Of a stretch of DNA of 64,000 nucleotides, positions 54,708-64,000 are shown in pieces; position 1 is the stretch's first letter, and each line of letters begins with the position of its first letter. The notes below the pieces were generated by a model. It saw only the letters and a list, made by a program, of their open reading frames with translations, had not been told where the DNA came from and searched no databases. The stretch is from contig NZ_WNKG01000006.1 in assembly GCF_010119245.1 (NCBI RefSeq), positions 62,001-126,000 of the forward strand, written 5' to 3'. Both the position numbers and the translations under genes were made by a program. The stretch comes from Cyclobacterium salsum (GTDB taxonomy: Bacteria > Bacteroidota > Bacteroidia > Cytophagales > Cyclobacteriaceae).

Positions 54708-56459
54708 ATGAGAAAGCTATTTTTTTTATTTGCCTTAAGTACCCTGGTATCACCTGGATATGCTCAGAAAGCTACTATCGAGGGGGACCAAGTAGCCTAC
54801 CAGAAACTGACTTTGTCCTGGGAAGGTCCCCAAGGAAACGAAGCAGCCCAAACGTTCTTAAACTTTCGCCTGGAGGTGGAATTTACCGATCCTACAGGAA
54901 AATCCACTGTAGTACCTGGGTATTTTGCCGGTGACGGCATGGCAGGAGAAAGCAGTGCTACGGAGGGAAATATCTGGAGAGCACATTTATTACCCCTTAT
55001 TCCCGGAGATTGGCAGTACCAGGCTCGATTTTATCAGGCCGATCGCGCAGCCATTGCTTCCACTATTCACGGAGAATGGGAGACTTCCTTTCACGGCGAT
55101 GCCGGGGAATTTCAGGTAGCTCCTCCAGATGGTAAGGCACCCGGATTTTTATCCAAAGGGAAACTTGCGTATACCGGAGGCCATTTTTTACAGTTTACCA
55201 ATGGCGATTATTTTCTGAAAATGGGAGCCAATTCTCCGGAGGTATTTTTGGAATATTCCGGATTTGATGGTACCGATTCAGATAGAGACTATCCCGCACA
55301 CCTGAAAGACTGGGAAGAAACCGATCCGGTCTGGCAGGGAGGAAAGGGGAAAGGTATTCTGGGTGTCGTAAATTACCTTCAAGATCAAGGGATTAACGCC
55401 CATTATTTCCTTTTAATGAATGCCTATGGGGATGGGAAAAAGGCCTATCCCTGGATAGGGCCGGATGCGTATTACGAATATGACCTTTCCAAACTGGATC
55501 AATGGCAACAGGTCTTCGATCACATGATGGCATCAGGGCTAATGCCTCAATTCGTCCTCTCCGAACAGGAAAACCAATCTTATTTTGAGGCCAAGGAAGG
55601 GGGCGTTTTTGCTGACAGCCGGAAAGTATATTACCGGGAGATGGCAGCCAGGTTTGGTTACCTTAATGCTGTTACCTGGAATATAGGAGAAGAAAGTGGC
55701 TGGGGCAAAGAGTCCACCGAAGAGGGGAAGGCGAATAGTACGGAGCAACGAAAGGACTTTGCTGCCTATTTAGAGGATCTTTTACCTGCTAATGAATTAA
55801 TTGTCGTTCACAATGGGCCTTCCAATACCGACGCTATTTTTGATGGGTTGTTGGGAGATTCTCCCTATACCGGCATTAGCTACCAGGGTAATTTTGAAGA
55901 TTCCTTTTATGGCTACGAGCGAATCCGGCACTGGCGGGAGCAATCTGCTCTCCATGGACAACCTTGGGTAGTCACCTACGACGAGCCTTATACGAATCCC
56001 GAATTTCCGGATCTGGATACCTGGAGAAAAAATGCGCTTTGGGCCGCTTTGATGGCCGGAGGGGCAGGGGTTGAAATCTATTTTGGCAGCGGAAAAGACC
56101 TCACGATTCAAGATTACCGGCTATATGAAAAGTACTGGAAGACCATGGATCGGGCCAAATCCTTTTTCCTCAATAACAACCTTCCCTTTGAGAAACTGAA
56201 ACCAATGAATCCGTCCGAAACGACCGGCTGGGGCCTGGCACTGGATTCAGAGGAGTTGGTTATTTATTTGCCGGAGGGCGGGAAAGGACAGGTGATTTTG
56301 CCTTCGGGAACCTATCGTATTCATTGGTATGATCCGAGGATGGGAGAGATGTATACTACCGGAGAGCCAATAGAAGTGGCAGAAAAAGAAAAGGTAAGTC
56401 TTGGGCAGGCTCCCCATGATGCAGAAAACGACTGGGTTGTTTGGATAAGCAGAGACTAA
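54708..56459 (+). CDS. Secreted DUF5060 glycosidase-like protein
   Basis: 583 residues with a signal peptide (FFLFALSTLVSPGYAQ). Residues about 20-140 form a DUF5060 beta-sandwich (LTLSWEGPQ, FNFRLEVEFTDPTG, GDWQYQARF). Then comes a TIM-barrel region like the apiosidase/DUF4038 group, including LKMGANSPEVFLEYSGFDG, AVTWNIGEESGWG (likely acid/base Glu) and PWVVTYDEPY (second Glu candidate). A C-terminal beta domain (about 500-583), similar to the putative collagen-binding domain of such proteins, ends with WVVWISRD. Acts on a glycan in the periplasm or outside. Its stop overlaps the next ATG by one base. Confidence 0.82.
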   Translation: MRKLFFLFALSTLVSPGYAQKATIEGDQVAYQKLTLSWEGPQGNEAAQTFLNFRLEVEFTDPTGKSTVVPGYFAGDGMAGESSATEGNIWRAHLLPLIPGDWQYQARFYQADRAAIASTIHGEWETSFHGDAGEFQVAPPDGKAPGFLSKGKLAYTGGHFLQFTNGDYFLKMGANSPEVFLEYSGFDGTDSDRDYPAHLKDWEETDPVWQGGKGKGILGVVNYLQDQGINAHYFLLMNAYGDGKKAYPWIGPDAYYEYDLSKLDQWQQVFDHMMASGLMPQFVLSEQENQSYFEAKEGGVFADSRKVYYREMAARFGYLNAVTWNIGEESGWGKESTEEGKANSTEQRKDFAAYLEDLLPANELIVVHNGPSNTDAIFDGLLGDSPYTGISYQGNFEDSFYGYERIRHWREQSALHGQPWVVTYDEPYTNPEFPDLDTWRKNALWAALMAGGAGVEIYFGSGKDLTIQDYRLYEKYWKTMDRAKSFFLNNNLPFEKLKPMNPSETTGWGLALDSEELVIYLPEGGKGQVILPSGTYRIHWYDPRMGEMYTTGEPIEVAEKEKVSLGQAPHDAENDWVVWISRD

Positions 56460-58651
56460 TGGCGGGAAAGGGAACGAAGAAGAATAAATATTCGAAATTA
56501 GGTACTTTTGGAGGGGTTTTTACCCCTTCTTTGCTTACTATACTAGGGGTCATCATGTACCTCCGGTTTGGATGGGTGGTGGGAAATGTGGGGCTAATCG
56601 GCACCCTGCTGATTGTAACCCTATCTACCTCCATTACCTTTCTTACCTCGCTGTCCATAGCCGCGGTGGCCACCAATGCTCCTGTAAAAGGCGGAGGGGC
56701 TTATTTTCTGATCAGCAGATCCTTGGGAGCAGAAATTGGTGGGGCCGTGGGAATCCCCCTATATTTGGCACAAGCCTTTTCGGTTTCTCTTTACATCATT
56801 GGATTTTCGGAAAGTTTGACGGCAGTATTTCCAGTGCTGGAACCCCGATCGATCAGTCTGGTGACCACGCTTCTTTTAGGGTTCCTGGCGTTGTTTTCCA
56901 CTAAAGCTACGATCAAAGTTCAATACATCATTTTAGCGCTGATAGCGCTTTCATTGCTTTCTCTTGCCTTAGGCAGGCCGTTGGAAGATTCCCATATCGA
57001 ATTATGGGGTGTGCCCGCTTCCCAGTCGGTGAGTTTCTGGCAGGTTTTTGCCATATTTTTCCCGGCGGTTACCGGGATAATGACGGGAGTAAACATGTCC
57101 GGAGACCTAAAAGATCCGGCTAAATCCATCCCTAAAGGCACTTTCCTGGCAGTGGGTGTTGGCTTTGTGATTTACATGATCCTGCCAATTATCCTGGCTT
57201 CCAGAGTTGATGCCGCTACCCTGGTAGCTGAGCCCCTGATCATGCAGCAGATCGCTGTTTGGGGCGGGGCCATTCTTCTGGGGGTGTGGGGAGCTACCTT
57301 GTCCAGCGCTACCGGAAGCCTACTGGGTGCTCCCCGGGTATTGCAGGCACTGGCAAATGACAAGATCCTACCCTCTTGGGCAGGTTTCTTTACTAAGGTT
57401 GTAGGAAAAGAGAAAATACCACAGGCAGCTACCCTCTTTACGATAGGCATAACCTTGGTGACCGTGTATTTTGGCAATCTGAATCTGATCGCTCCGATTT
57501 TGACCATGTTTTTCCTAACTACCTATGCGGTATTGAATGTCACCGCCGGAGTGGAAACCTTTTTGAAAAGCCCTTCCTTTCGACCCAAATTTAAGGTGCA
57601 CTGGCTTTTTTCTTTATTGGGAGCCCTGGGCTGTGCGGCCGTGATGTTTTTGATCAATTCTCTCGCTACCATCGCCGCATTTCTGGTGATCGGCATTATT
57701 TTTATATGGCTGAAACGAAGGAAAATAAGGAGAACCTGGGGAGGTCTGGGGAGCGGCATTCTTTCTTCCATCATCCGTTATGCCTTGCTAAGATTAGAAA
57801 AGGAAGTAGATGCCAAAAGCTGGCGTCCCAATATCCTGGTTTTGTCTGGCTCTCCCACCAAACGCTGGCGACTAATCGAATTGACCAATGATATTACCAA
57901 TGGTAATTCCCTGTTTACGGTCAGTACCATTCTTTCCGAATCGAATGTACCTCAGGAAAAGGTCAAAGACTACGAAAGTCAGATCATGGACTTTCTGGCC
58001 AATAAAAATGTACAGGCCTTGGTTCGCGTGCTGCGGGCCCCGGATCCCTTCACAGGGGCCACCCAATTGGTGAATGCGTATGGCTTGGGGCAGCTGGTCC
58101 CCAACACGGTCCTATTAGGCGACACCCGGGAAAACGCGCATTTAAAGCCTTATTCCAGAATGATACGGCATTTTTATAAATCCCGGAAAAACGTCATTAT
58201 CGTGCAGGATGAAAATAATAAGGGGTTTCGGAAAAAACAGGTGATTGATATCTGGTGGGGAGGGCTGAAAAAAAATGGAAGCCTGATGATCATTTTGGCG
58301 TATTTGTTGAAAAACAGCCGGGAGTGGCAGCAGGCCCAGGTAAATGTTAAAATGGTGGTCCCCAACTCGGAGGCCTCTGTCGGAGCCCGAAAAAATTTGG
58401 AAGCCATTTTTTCAAGCATGCGTATCGGTTTTGGGTACCGGATATTGGAATCGAAGGGCAGGGATTTTTGGGAGATATTAAATAAAGAATCCGCCGAAAG
58501 TGACCTGGTGCTAATTGGCTTGGCGGTTCCCGAGCTGGAAGGTGATTTTGAGGTTTATTACAATGCTCTAAAGGAAAAAACCAAGGCCTTACCTACCAAG
58601 GTGTTTGTGTTGGCGGCACAGGAGGTGGAGTTTGATAAGGTGTTGCACTAG
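56459..58651 (+). CDS. Cation-chloride cotransporter-like amino acid permease (APC/SLC12)
   Basis: 730 residues from ATG 56459, whose first A is the last base of the upstream TAA stop. About 12 membrane helices in the first 430 residues. GTFGGVFTPSLLTILGVIMY, APVKGGGAYFLIS and GIMTGVNMSGDLKDPAKSIP are the typical NKCC/KCC-type motifs. The cytoplasmic C-terminal half (about 435-730) matches the SLC12 C-terminal domain (LVLSGSP, STILSESNVP). Bacterial members carry ions or amino acids; substrate unknown. Coupling to a glycosidase-like gene is unusual. Confidence 0.9.
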   Translation: MAGKGTKKNKYSKLGTFGGVFTPSLLTILGVIMYLRFGWVVGNVGLIGTLLIVTLSTSITFLTSLSIAAVATNAPVKGGGAYFLISRSLGAEIGGAVGIPLYLAQAFSVSLYIIGFSESLTAVFPVLEPRSISLVTTLLLGFLALFSTKATIKVQYIILALIALSLLSLALGRPLEDSHIELWGVPASQSVSFWQVFAIFFPAVTGIMTGVNMSGDLKDPAKSIPKGTFLAVGVGFVIYMILPIILASRVDAATLVAEPLIMQQIAVWGGAILLGVWGATLSSATGSLLGAPRVLQALANDKILPSWAGFFTKVVGKEKIPQAATLFTIGITLVTVYFGNLNLIAPILTMFFLTTYAVLNVTAGVETFLKSPSFRPKFKVHWLFSLLGALGCAAVMFLINSLATIAAFLVIGIIFIWLKRRKIRRTWGGLGSGILSSIIRYALLRLEKEVDAKSWRPNILVLSGSPTKRWRLIELTNDITNGNSLFTVSTILSESNVPQEKVKDYESQIMDFLANKNVQALVRVLRAPDPFTGATQLVNAYGLGQLVPNTVLLGDTRENAHLKPYSRMIRHFYKSRKNVIIVQDENNKGFRKKQVIDIWWGGLKKNGSLMIILAYLLKNSREWQQAQVNVKMVVPNSEASVGARKNLEAIFSSMRIGFGYRILESKGRDFWEILNKESAESDLVLIGLAVPELEGDFEVYYNALKEKTKALPTKVFVLAAQEVEFDKVLH

Positions 58652-59657
58652 CTGGGTTGCTGATTATTCAAAAGGCTGGTGTCATTTGAACCGGCAGGAT
58701 TTCTCGGCAATTGGAGTAGGCGAGTAGGATGGTATGGCGAAAATATTTCGCCCATTCAGGGCTAGGGATGCCGTTATCCGTATTGTTGTCAAAGGGCTGC
58801 ACCCTGTGCTGCTGTATTTCGCGCCTTCAGCGCTTGGGTTTTCGTTATTTACAGGTTATTCTTTGCTAGTCCAAGTATCCATTTTAGTGTTGGTTCCGAT
58901 ACTGGTATAGGGCTTTATCGGGGTTTTTATATTATTCCCATTCAGGACTTAGTTTCATCTGTTTATATTTTTTTTTCAACGGTCAGATGGAATCTCCCAT
59001 GCTTGATAATCATCCCTCTGTGTGTCGATCTCGTCATGCTCGATTTCGTGTTTTGAATTCTGGCTTTGTTTTGTATTAGTAAAGATTGCATTTTCGAGGC
59101 TTCGACAAAAGGTGATTTTTCAAGGCATCAAGCGCTGAAAAGGCGGGATATTTTCCCGAACCTTATTTTCTTAGGTACGAAAAGGTGTTCGTTTTTGGCG
59201 AAAAGCCCCGGTTTGGAGGCTCAAAGGCGCAGCTCCGGGACGAACGGTTGCGTATTTTTTATTCAAGCCTGTCAGTTTTTGGTCGGCACTTGTCAGTTTT
59301 AAGTCCACACAAGCATATATGATGTACCTGGGTAGGGTTCGGAACCCCTTACCGGGACTTAGTGAGTACCCTTACCCGTTGTCTATAAGACTGGTTTATT
59401 TTGAAAAGAACAGTTTAGATTGCCTGCACCGGAAACCCCCGGGAAAGAGAATAGCTTCGAAAGTGTTGCTGAACTGCTTCGACCGGTTGTTTGGTGGTCC
59501 TTTTACCCGATTTTACAAGTAATTTTTCATTTTTGGACCGAATAAGGCGCAATTAGCAACTTTGGTATAATAAATGTGCGTTAACTAGAACGAAATCAGG
59601 TTACTATTTTGGCCTGTCGGTACTCTTCTCCCATTTTACAACGATACCCCTAAAAAA
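58652..59657. other. 1-kb non-coding region with hairpin-type repeats
   Basis: No supported gene. It contains a cluster of small inverted repeats: GGCGAAA-ATA-TTTCGCC (58736-58752), AGGG-CTGCA-CCCT (58793-58805) and GCGC-CTTCA-GCGC (58821-58833), and the direct pair CCCATTCAGGGCT (58751-58763) and CCCATTCAGGACT (58936-58948). These look like REP/intergenic mobile hairpins common in Cytophagales. Frames at 59066-59302 and 59319-59522 have no domain or codon signature and are not annotated. Confidence 0.6.
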
Positions 59658-60722
59658 ATGAACACTGGATTTGAACGGATAAAAGAATTGCTAGGTAAGG
59701 ATGAGGAATATTATTTAGCTCACCAGAGCAAGACCTTTGATAAAAAATTGCTGCACCTTCCTTCAGCTGATTTTGTAGATGAAATTTTTGTAAACAGTAA
59801 CAGGAGCCCACAAGTGCTGCGGAATTTGGCTGGCCTTTTTAATCATGGACGATTGGCAGGCAGTGGATACCTCTCCATTCTTCCCGTCGACCAGGGTATC
59901 GAACATTCCGCAGGAAGTGCCTTCGCTCCGAACCCGGTGTATTTTGATCCCGAAAACATTATCCGGCTTGCTATAGAAGCCGGTTGCAACGGTGTAGCCA
60001 CGACCATGGGTACGCTAGGGGTGATCGCGAGAAAATACGCCCATAAAATTCCCTTCGTTGCTAAAATAAACCATAATGAACTGCTGACTTATCCTAATAA
60101 ACACGAGCAAATCATGTTTGGCTCGGTTGAGGATGCCTGGAATCTGGGGGCAGCAGCCGTGGGAGCCACCATTTATTTCGGATCTGAGGGCTCTAACCGA
60201 CAAATCATTGAGGTATCGGAGGCCTTTGAAAGAGCCCATGAACTGGGCATGGCTACCATATTGTGGTGCTATACGCGGAACAGCGGTTTTGAAAAAGACG
60301 GTAAAAATTACGAAACCGCAGCAGACCTGACCGGGCAGGCCAACCATTTGGGCGTTACCTTGCAGGCGGATATTATTAAGCAAAAACTACCTACCCACAA
60401 CGGGGGGTTTACGAGTATCAATTTTGGAAAATCCCATCCCGATATGTATGATAAGCTGAGCAGTAGCCATCCGATCGATTTGTGTCGCTATCAGGTAGCC
60501 AATTGTTACATGGGAAGAATTGGCCTTATCAATTCTGGCGGGGCTTCCTCTGGGGAAGATGATCTGCAGGAGGCGGTTAAAACAGCAGTCGTTAACAAGC
60601 GCGCCGGCGGCATGGGGCTCATTATGGGTAGAAAGGCTTTTCAGCGCCCCATGGATAAGGGTGTGGAATTGCTGAACACCATTCAGGATGTGTATTTAAG
60701 CAAAGAAATAGACGTTGCCTGA
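59658..60722 (+). CDS. fbaB: Class I fructose-bisphosphate aldolase (DhnA/FbaB type)
   Basis: 354 residues. [18 protein letters not shown] near residue 80 and [11 protein letters not shown] (Schiff-base region), [20 protein letters not shown] and the phosphate-binding [13 protein letters not shown] with [15 protein letters not shown] are the archaeal-type class I aldolase motifs. Cleaves fructose-1,6-bisphosphate to triose phosphates, and reverse. Stand-alone gene of central carbon metabolism preceding a trehalose gene set by 115 bases. Confidence 0.95.
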   Translation: MNTGFERIKELLGKDEEYYLAHQSKTFDKKLLHLPSADFVDEIFVNSNRSPQVLRNLAGLFNHGRLAGSGYLSILPVDQGIEHSAGSAFAPNPVYFDPENIIRLAIEAGCNGVATTMGTLGVIARKYAHKIPFVAKINHNELLTYPNKHEQIMFGSVEDAWNLGAAAVGATIYFGSEGSNRQIIEVSEAFERAHELGMATILWCYTRNSGFEKDGKNYETAADLTGQANHLGVTLQADIIKQKLPTHNGGFTSINFGKSHPDMYDKLSSSHPIDLCRYQVANCYMGRIGLINSGGASSGEDDLQEAVKTAVVNKRAGGMGLIMGRKAFQRPMDKGVELLNTIQDVYLSKEIDVA

Positions 60723-60837
60723 TTTTATTCCGACAATTTTTGATATTGTGTGAAGAATATCTTCATAAAGATTGTCCTTTATGGTATTTTGAAATAATTT
60801 TATTTTTGCCCAAAACCTTACCCAACCCGTAAAAATC

Positions 60838-61569
60838 ATGTCAAAGAAGGTACAACCCACTATTCAGGCGATCATTCTGGACATGGACGGCGTGATCACA
60901 GACAGTGCCCGGCTTCATGCCAAAGCATGGAAACAGATGTTTGACGAGTACCTGGAAAAGGTGCAAGGCAAGCATTTTGCCCCTTTGGATATTGGGAGGG
61001 ATTATAAACGCTATATCGATGGGGTCTCCAGGCTAGATGGGGTTCGCGCCTTTCTTGAATCCCGACAATTAGCCCTGCCGGAAGGTACTCCCGAAGACGG
61101 CCCCGAAGAGGAATCCATCGTTGGTCTCGGCAGACGGAAAAATAATATTTTTTTAGCGTTGATGAAGAAAGAGGGGGTTGACGTATTTCCGGACACATTG
61201 GAAATGGTAAAGCAATGGAAAAAGAAAGGGATAAAATTAGCCGTCATTTCGGCGAGTCGAAATTGTCGGCGGATTTTGGAAGCGGCCGATATGCTACATT
61301 GGTTCGATGTCCGGATAGATGGAGAAATTGCCAGGGAGCAGGAGCTTCCAGGCAAACCGGCACCGGACGTGTTTATTAAGGCCATGGAGAATCTAAATGC
61401 TGATTTGGACCATACCTTAATTATAGAAGATGCTATTGCCGGGATCCAAGCAGGTAAAAAAGGTGGTTTTTCGGCGGTAGTTGGGGTAGCTAGAAATGGT
61501 GAGGATGAAGTGCTTCGCGACGCGGGGGCAGACATAGTGGTACATGAACTTACGGAATTGAAACTATAA
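60838..61569 (+). CDS. Beta-phosphoglucomutase family HAD hydrolase
   Basis: 243 residues. HAD nucleophile Asp15 with Asp17 in LDMDGVITDSA, cap-domain segment RDYKRYIDGVSRLDG with FLESRQLALPEG, and the motif EDAIAGIQAGKKGGF. Interconverts beta-glucose-1-phosphate and glucose-6-phosphate, the step after phosphorolysis of trehalose or maltose by a GH65 enzyme. First of a three-gene run; its TAA overlaps the next ATG by one base. Confidence 0.93.
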   Translation: MSKKVQPTIQAIILDMDGVITDSARLHAKAWKQMFDEYLEKVQGKHFAPLDIGRDYKRYIDGVSRLDGVRAFLESRQLALPEGTPEDGPEEESIVGLGRRKNNIFLALMKKEGVDVFPDTLEMVKQWKKKGIKLAVISASRNCRRILEAADMLHWFDVRIDGEIAREQELPGKPAPDVFIKAMENLNADLDHTLIIEDAIAGIQAGKKGGFSAVVGVARNGEDEVLRDAGADIVVHELTELKL

Positions 61570-62387
61570 TGGAGACACAAAAAAAACTTCGGGAAACAGC
61601 GACTCTCCCCCATGCCCTGGAAAGCTTCCAGGATATTGTTACTGACATCGGCGGGAAGCGACCAGTGTTATTTTTTGATTACGACGGCACGCTGACCCCT
61701 ATTGTGGAGGACCCTGACGCGGCTGAACTAACCGCAACCAGCAAGAAGGTCATCCAGCAATTGTCCGATCAATTCACCCTTGCTATTATCAGTGGACGGG
61801 GGTTAGCCGATTTAAAATCAAAGGTCGGGCTTCAGGGATTGATTTATGCGGGTAGCCATGGTTTTGAGATTTCTGGTCCAAATGGGTTGGAAATGCAATT
61901 TGAGCCAGGTAAAAAAATTTTACCCATTTTGGACGAGGTTGAAAGCAAGTTGAAAAAGCGGATTGAAACGATCGATGGCTGCGAGGTGGAAAGAAAGAAA
62001 TATGCCATCGCAGTTCATTACCGAAGGGTGAAAGCAGACCAGGTAGTAGACGTTGAAAATGCCGTGGAGGAAGTTCTGGTAGGGGAGCAGCGACTTAAAA
62101 TCGGGAAGGGTAAAAAGATTCTGGAACTCAAGCCGGACCTGGATTGGCATAAAGGGCATGCCTTAAATTGGCTGCTTGATGAATTAGATTTAGCAGCGGC
62201 CCAAAACCACCCCATATTCATTGGAGACGATATCACGGATGAAGACGCGCTTGAAGCCTTAAGCGGCACCGGTATTTTGGTGGGGTCCCACGGGCAAAAA
62301 ACCTATGCCGATTATCGGTTAAAAGATACCGGAGAGGTATATCGGTTTCTAGAGGAGTTGGGAAACTGGGATAAGGGTAACCCATAG
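61569..62387 (+). CDS. otsB: Trehalose-6-phosphate phosphatase
   Basis: 272 residues. HAD-type phosphatase with nucleophile pair Asp37/Asp39 in LFFDYDGTLTPIVEDP, AIISGRGLADLKS, YAGSHGFEI and FIGDDITDEDA. Removes phosphate from trehalose-6-phosphate to yield trehalose. No otsA synthase in the window. Begins at the last base of the preceding gene's stop; followed after 52 bases by the GH65 gene. Confidence 0.94.
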   Translation: METQKKLRETATLPHALESFQDIVTDIGGKRPVLFFDYDGTLTPIVEDPDAAELTATSKKVIQQLSDQFTLAIISGRGLADLKSKVGLQGLIYAGSHGFEISGPNGLEMQFEPGKKILPILDEVESKLKKRIETIDGCEVERKKYAIAVHYRRVKADQVVDVENAVEEVLVGEQRLKIGKGKKILELKPDLDWHKGHALNWLLDELDLAAAQNHPIFIGDDITDEDALEALSGTGILVGSHGQKTYADYRLKDTGEVYRFLEELGNWDKGNP

Positions 62388-62439
62388 TCTGAAAGGCTAA
62401 GAAAGCTGGGGATCGTTATCGAAAAAAAACAAAACAGAA

Positions 62440-64000
62440 ATGAAGGATAATTTTAGCATCGTTTACGAGGGGTGGAAGCCTGAAAAGCAAAAACTAAGAG
62501 AAGCCTTGTGCACCTTAGGCAATGGATACCTCGCGACCCGGGGCGCGGCTGAGGAAAGCCGAAGTGATGATTTTAATTACCCGGGGACCTATCTCGCAGG
62601 AGGTTTTAACCGGGCCAGGACCGAGGTATCTGGTAAAATAATTGAAAACGAAGATTTTGTCAACTTCCCAAACTGGCTGTGTCTTAGTTTCAGACCGGAA
62701 GGTGGCTCCTGGCTCAGTCTTCACAGCCAAAAGATACTGGCCTATCGGCAGACGTTCGATATTAAATGTGGGGTTTTGATCCGTGAGTTTCGCGTAGAAG
62801 ATAAAGAAGGAAGGATTACAGCCGTAACCAGCAAGCGGATCGTGAGCATGCGAGACAAGCATATGGCAGGCATCCATTGGGCAATTACGCCGGAAAATTG
62901 GACTGGCATCGTAGAGTTCCGGTCCGGGCTGGATGGAAATGTGATCAATGACAACGTGGCTCGATACCGGGAATTAGAGAGCAGACACTTAAAGCCCCGG
63001 GAGACGGAAAAGATCGCTGATAATGCCATTTTTCTATTGGTGCGTACCCGGCAATCCAGGATCAGCATGGCCCAGGCGGCCAGAACTTCCCTTTATCAGG
63101 ATGAAAGGGAAATGAGCCCAGTAATTACCACCAATCAGCGGGAAGGGTACATTGAACAAGTGTTGCGGGTTGAGTTGGAGGAAGGGAAAACCTATACCTT
63201 GGAAAAGGTAGTGGGTATTTATACCAGCAGGGATCGGGCCATCAGTGAACCCGGGGTGGAGGCAAAAAAGTCAATTAAACGAGCGGGTCGTTTTGAAGAG
63301 ATTTGTTTTCGTCATGAGGAGGCCTTAAAGACGTTGTGGAATAGAGCCGATATCGGAATTATCAATGGCGATAGAAATCAACAATTGCTCCGTCTGCATA
63401 TTTTCCACCTGCTCCAAACCGTATCTACCAATATCATCGGCATGGATGTGGGCGTGCCATCCAGAGGACTTCACGGAGAGGGGTACCGGGGACATATCTT
63501 TTGGGATGAGCTGTATATCTTCCCCTTTTTAAATCTGCGGTTTCCGGACCTAACCAGGAGTTTGCTCATGTACCGGTATTACCGCATTGAGGAAGCCAGG
63601 TTTGCCGCCAAGGAAGATGGAAAAAAAGGAACCATGTATCCCTGGCAAAGTGGTAGCAACGGCAGGGAGGAAACACAGGTGGTACATTTGAACCCCCAGT
63701 CTGGAAACTGGATACCTGATAATACCCACCTGCAGCGACATATCAATTCGGCCATTGCATACAATATTTGGAACTATTACCTAACGACGGAAGATCAACA
63801 ATTTCTCTCCTATTTCGGAGCGGAAATGTTTTTAAGCATCGCCCAGTTTTGGGAAAGTATGACCAGCTACAACAAGGAAGAAGACCGGTATGAAATTCAC
63901 GGGGTCGTGGGCCCGGACGAATACCACACTTCCTATCCAGACTCCGATCAGGTTGGGCTAAATAACAATGCCTATACCAATGTAATGGCGGCATGGGTCA
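62440..64000 (+). CDS. GH65 glycoside phosphorylase/hydrolase, N-terminal part (truncated by window)
   Basis: 520 codons visible from ATG 62440 to the window end with no stop. N-terminal GH65 beta-sandwich (about 1-260; LCTLGNGYLATRGAAEES, YPGTYLAGGFNR), linker, then the (alpha/alpha)6 barrel with VGVPSRGLHGEGYRGHIFWD and the catalytic general acid Glu494 in VVGPDEYH. Family members phosphorolyse trehalose, maltose or kojibiose, or hydrolyse them. With the neighbouring beta-PGM and OtsB it most likely acts on trehalose. Third gene of a run whose order (HAD, OtsB, GH65) equals, from memory, the domain order of mycobacterial Rv2006. Confidence 0.93.
   Translation, partial: MKDNFSIVYEGWKPEKQKLREALCTLGNGYLATRGAAEESRSDDFNYPGTYLAGGFNRARTEVSGKIIENEDFVNFPNWLCLSFRPEGGSWLSLHSQKILAYRQTFDIKCGVLIREFRVEDKEGRITAVTSKRIVSMRDKHMAGIHWAITPENWTGIVEFRSGLDGNVINDNVARYRELESRHLKPRETEKIADNAIFLLVRTRQSRISMAQAARTSLYQDEREMSPVITTNQREGYIEQVLRVELEEGKTYTLEKVVGIYTSRDRAISEPGVEAKKSIKRAGRFEEICFRHEEALKTLWNRADIGIINGDRNQQLLRLHIFHLLQTVSTNIIGMDVGVPSRGLHGEGYRGHIFWDELYIFPFLNLRFPDLTRSLLMYRYYRIEEARFAAKEDGKKGTMYPWQSGSNGREETQVVHLNPQSGNWIPDNTHLQRHINSAIAYNIWNYYLTTEDQQFLSYFGAEMFLSIAQFWESMTSYNKEEDRYEIHGVVGPDEYHTSYPDSDQVGLNNNAYTNVMAAWV

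Noticed and set aside
59066-59302. Plus-strand frame of 78 codons in the 1-kb gap
   Set aside because: Cys/Phe-rich composition unlike neighbouring genes and no recognisable family.
1-64000. CRISPR array, tRNA and rRNA genes
   Set aside because: No regularly spaced 25-40 base repeats and no T-loop GTTCRANYC with acceptor pairing were seen in the intergenic regions.

Overview
This window is a stretch of chromosome from a Bacteroidota bacterium, most likely order Cytophagales and perhaps family Cyclobacteriaceae. The main evidence is an LpxC/FabZ fusion gene, the type IX secretion regulator PorX, a very large secreted protein with a type IX 'type B' C-terminal sorting domain, a TTG-N20-TAAATTTG promoter in front of the succinate dehydrogenase operon, a DUF4494 protein, and many lipoproteins and small beta-barrels. 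The family-level placement is inference. I found no rRNA, tRNA, CRISPR array, prophage or intact insertion sequence.

Layout. 1-684: 3' end of mutS2. 699-6808 (minus): an envelope operon with an HD phosphohydrolase, lpxD, lpxC/fabZ, lpxA and a lone ABC ATPase, followed by a small lipoprotein and an NTF2-like secreted protein. 6862-10068 (plus): porX, tsaE (TTG start) and alanine dehydrogenase. 10080-15859: a signalling island. It holds a lone receiver protein (minus) and, divergent from it, a tightly coupled four-gene operon: an E1/ThiF-like adenylating enzyme resembling Rv1355c/MoeW, an acyltransferase-like protein, a 7TM sensor histidine kinase and a receiver-histidine kinase hybrid. This is the best candidate for an undescribed system. 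16032-24297: housekeeping genes (ppa, valS, sppA, folK, fabD, beta-carbonic anhydrase) plus a secreted EEP-fold protein that has lost catalytic residues. 24376-27153: the giant type IX cargo protein. 27694-31137: sdhCAB with a recognisable promoter and terminator.

31302-34253: a sodium/solute symporter, a GNAT and an alanine/ornithine-type racemase form a compact operon. 35030-37247: a PfkB sugar kinase and an MFS sugar porter overlap by 8 nt. 38306-41669: a MoeB-rhodanese protein, a DUF4494 protein and a DASS transporter. 41701-44233: truA, a decayed AAA-ATPase remnant, a pRiA4b ORF-3-like protein and a dense repeat field (AGATTGA heptamers and TTCGACAGGCTC elements). 44234-48173: three consecutive enolase-superfamily sugar-acid dehydratases, each with a twin-arginine signal. 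48317-52712: a beta-barrel protein, a decayed serpin remnant, a small membrane protein, an intact serpin lipoprotein and a sulfatase lipoprotein. 52908-58651: a zinc alcohol/formaldehyde dehydrogenase, a DoxX protein, a secreted DUF5060 glycosidase-like protein and a cation-chloride-cotransporter-like permease. 58652-59657 is non-coding. 59658-64000: class I fructose-bisphosphate aldolase, then a beta-phosphoglucomutase-like HAD protein, a trehalose-6-phosphate phosphatase and a GH65 phosphorylase cut by the window end. These last three occur in the same order as the domains I recall in mycobacterial Rv2006.

Taken together: a marine- or plant-polysaccharide-degrader style genome with envelope biogenesis, central carbon metabolism, sugar and sugar-acid catabolism with periplasmic enzymes, alpha-glucoside metabolism and one unusual signalling cassette.
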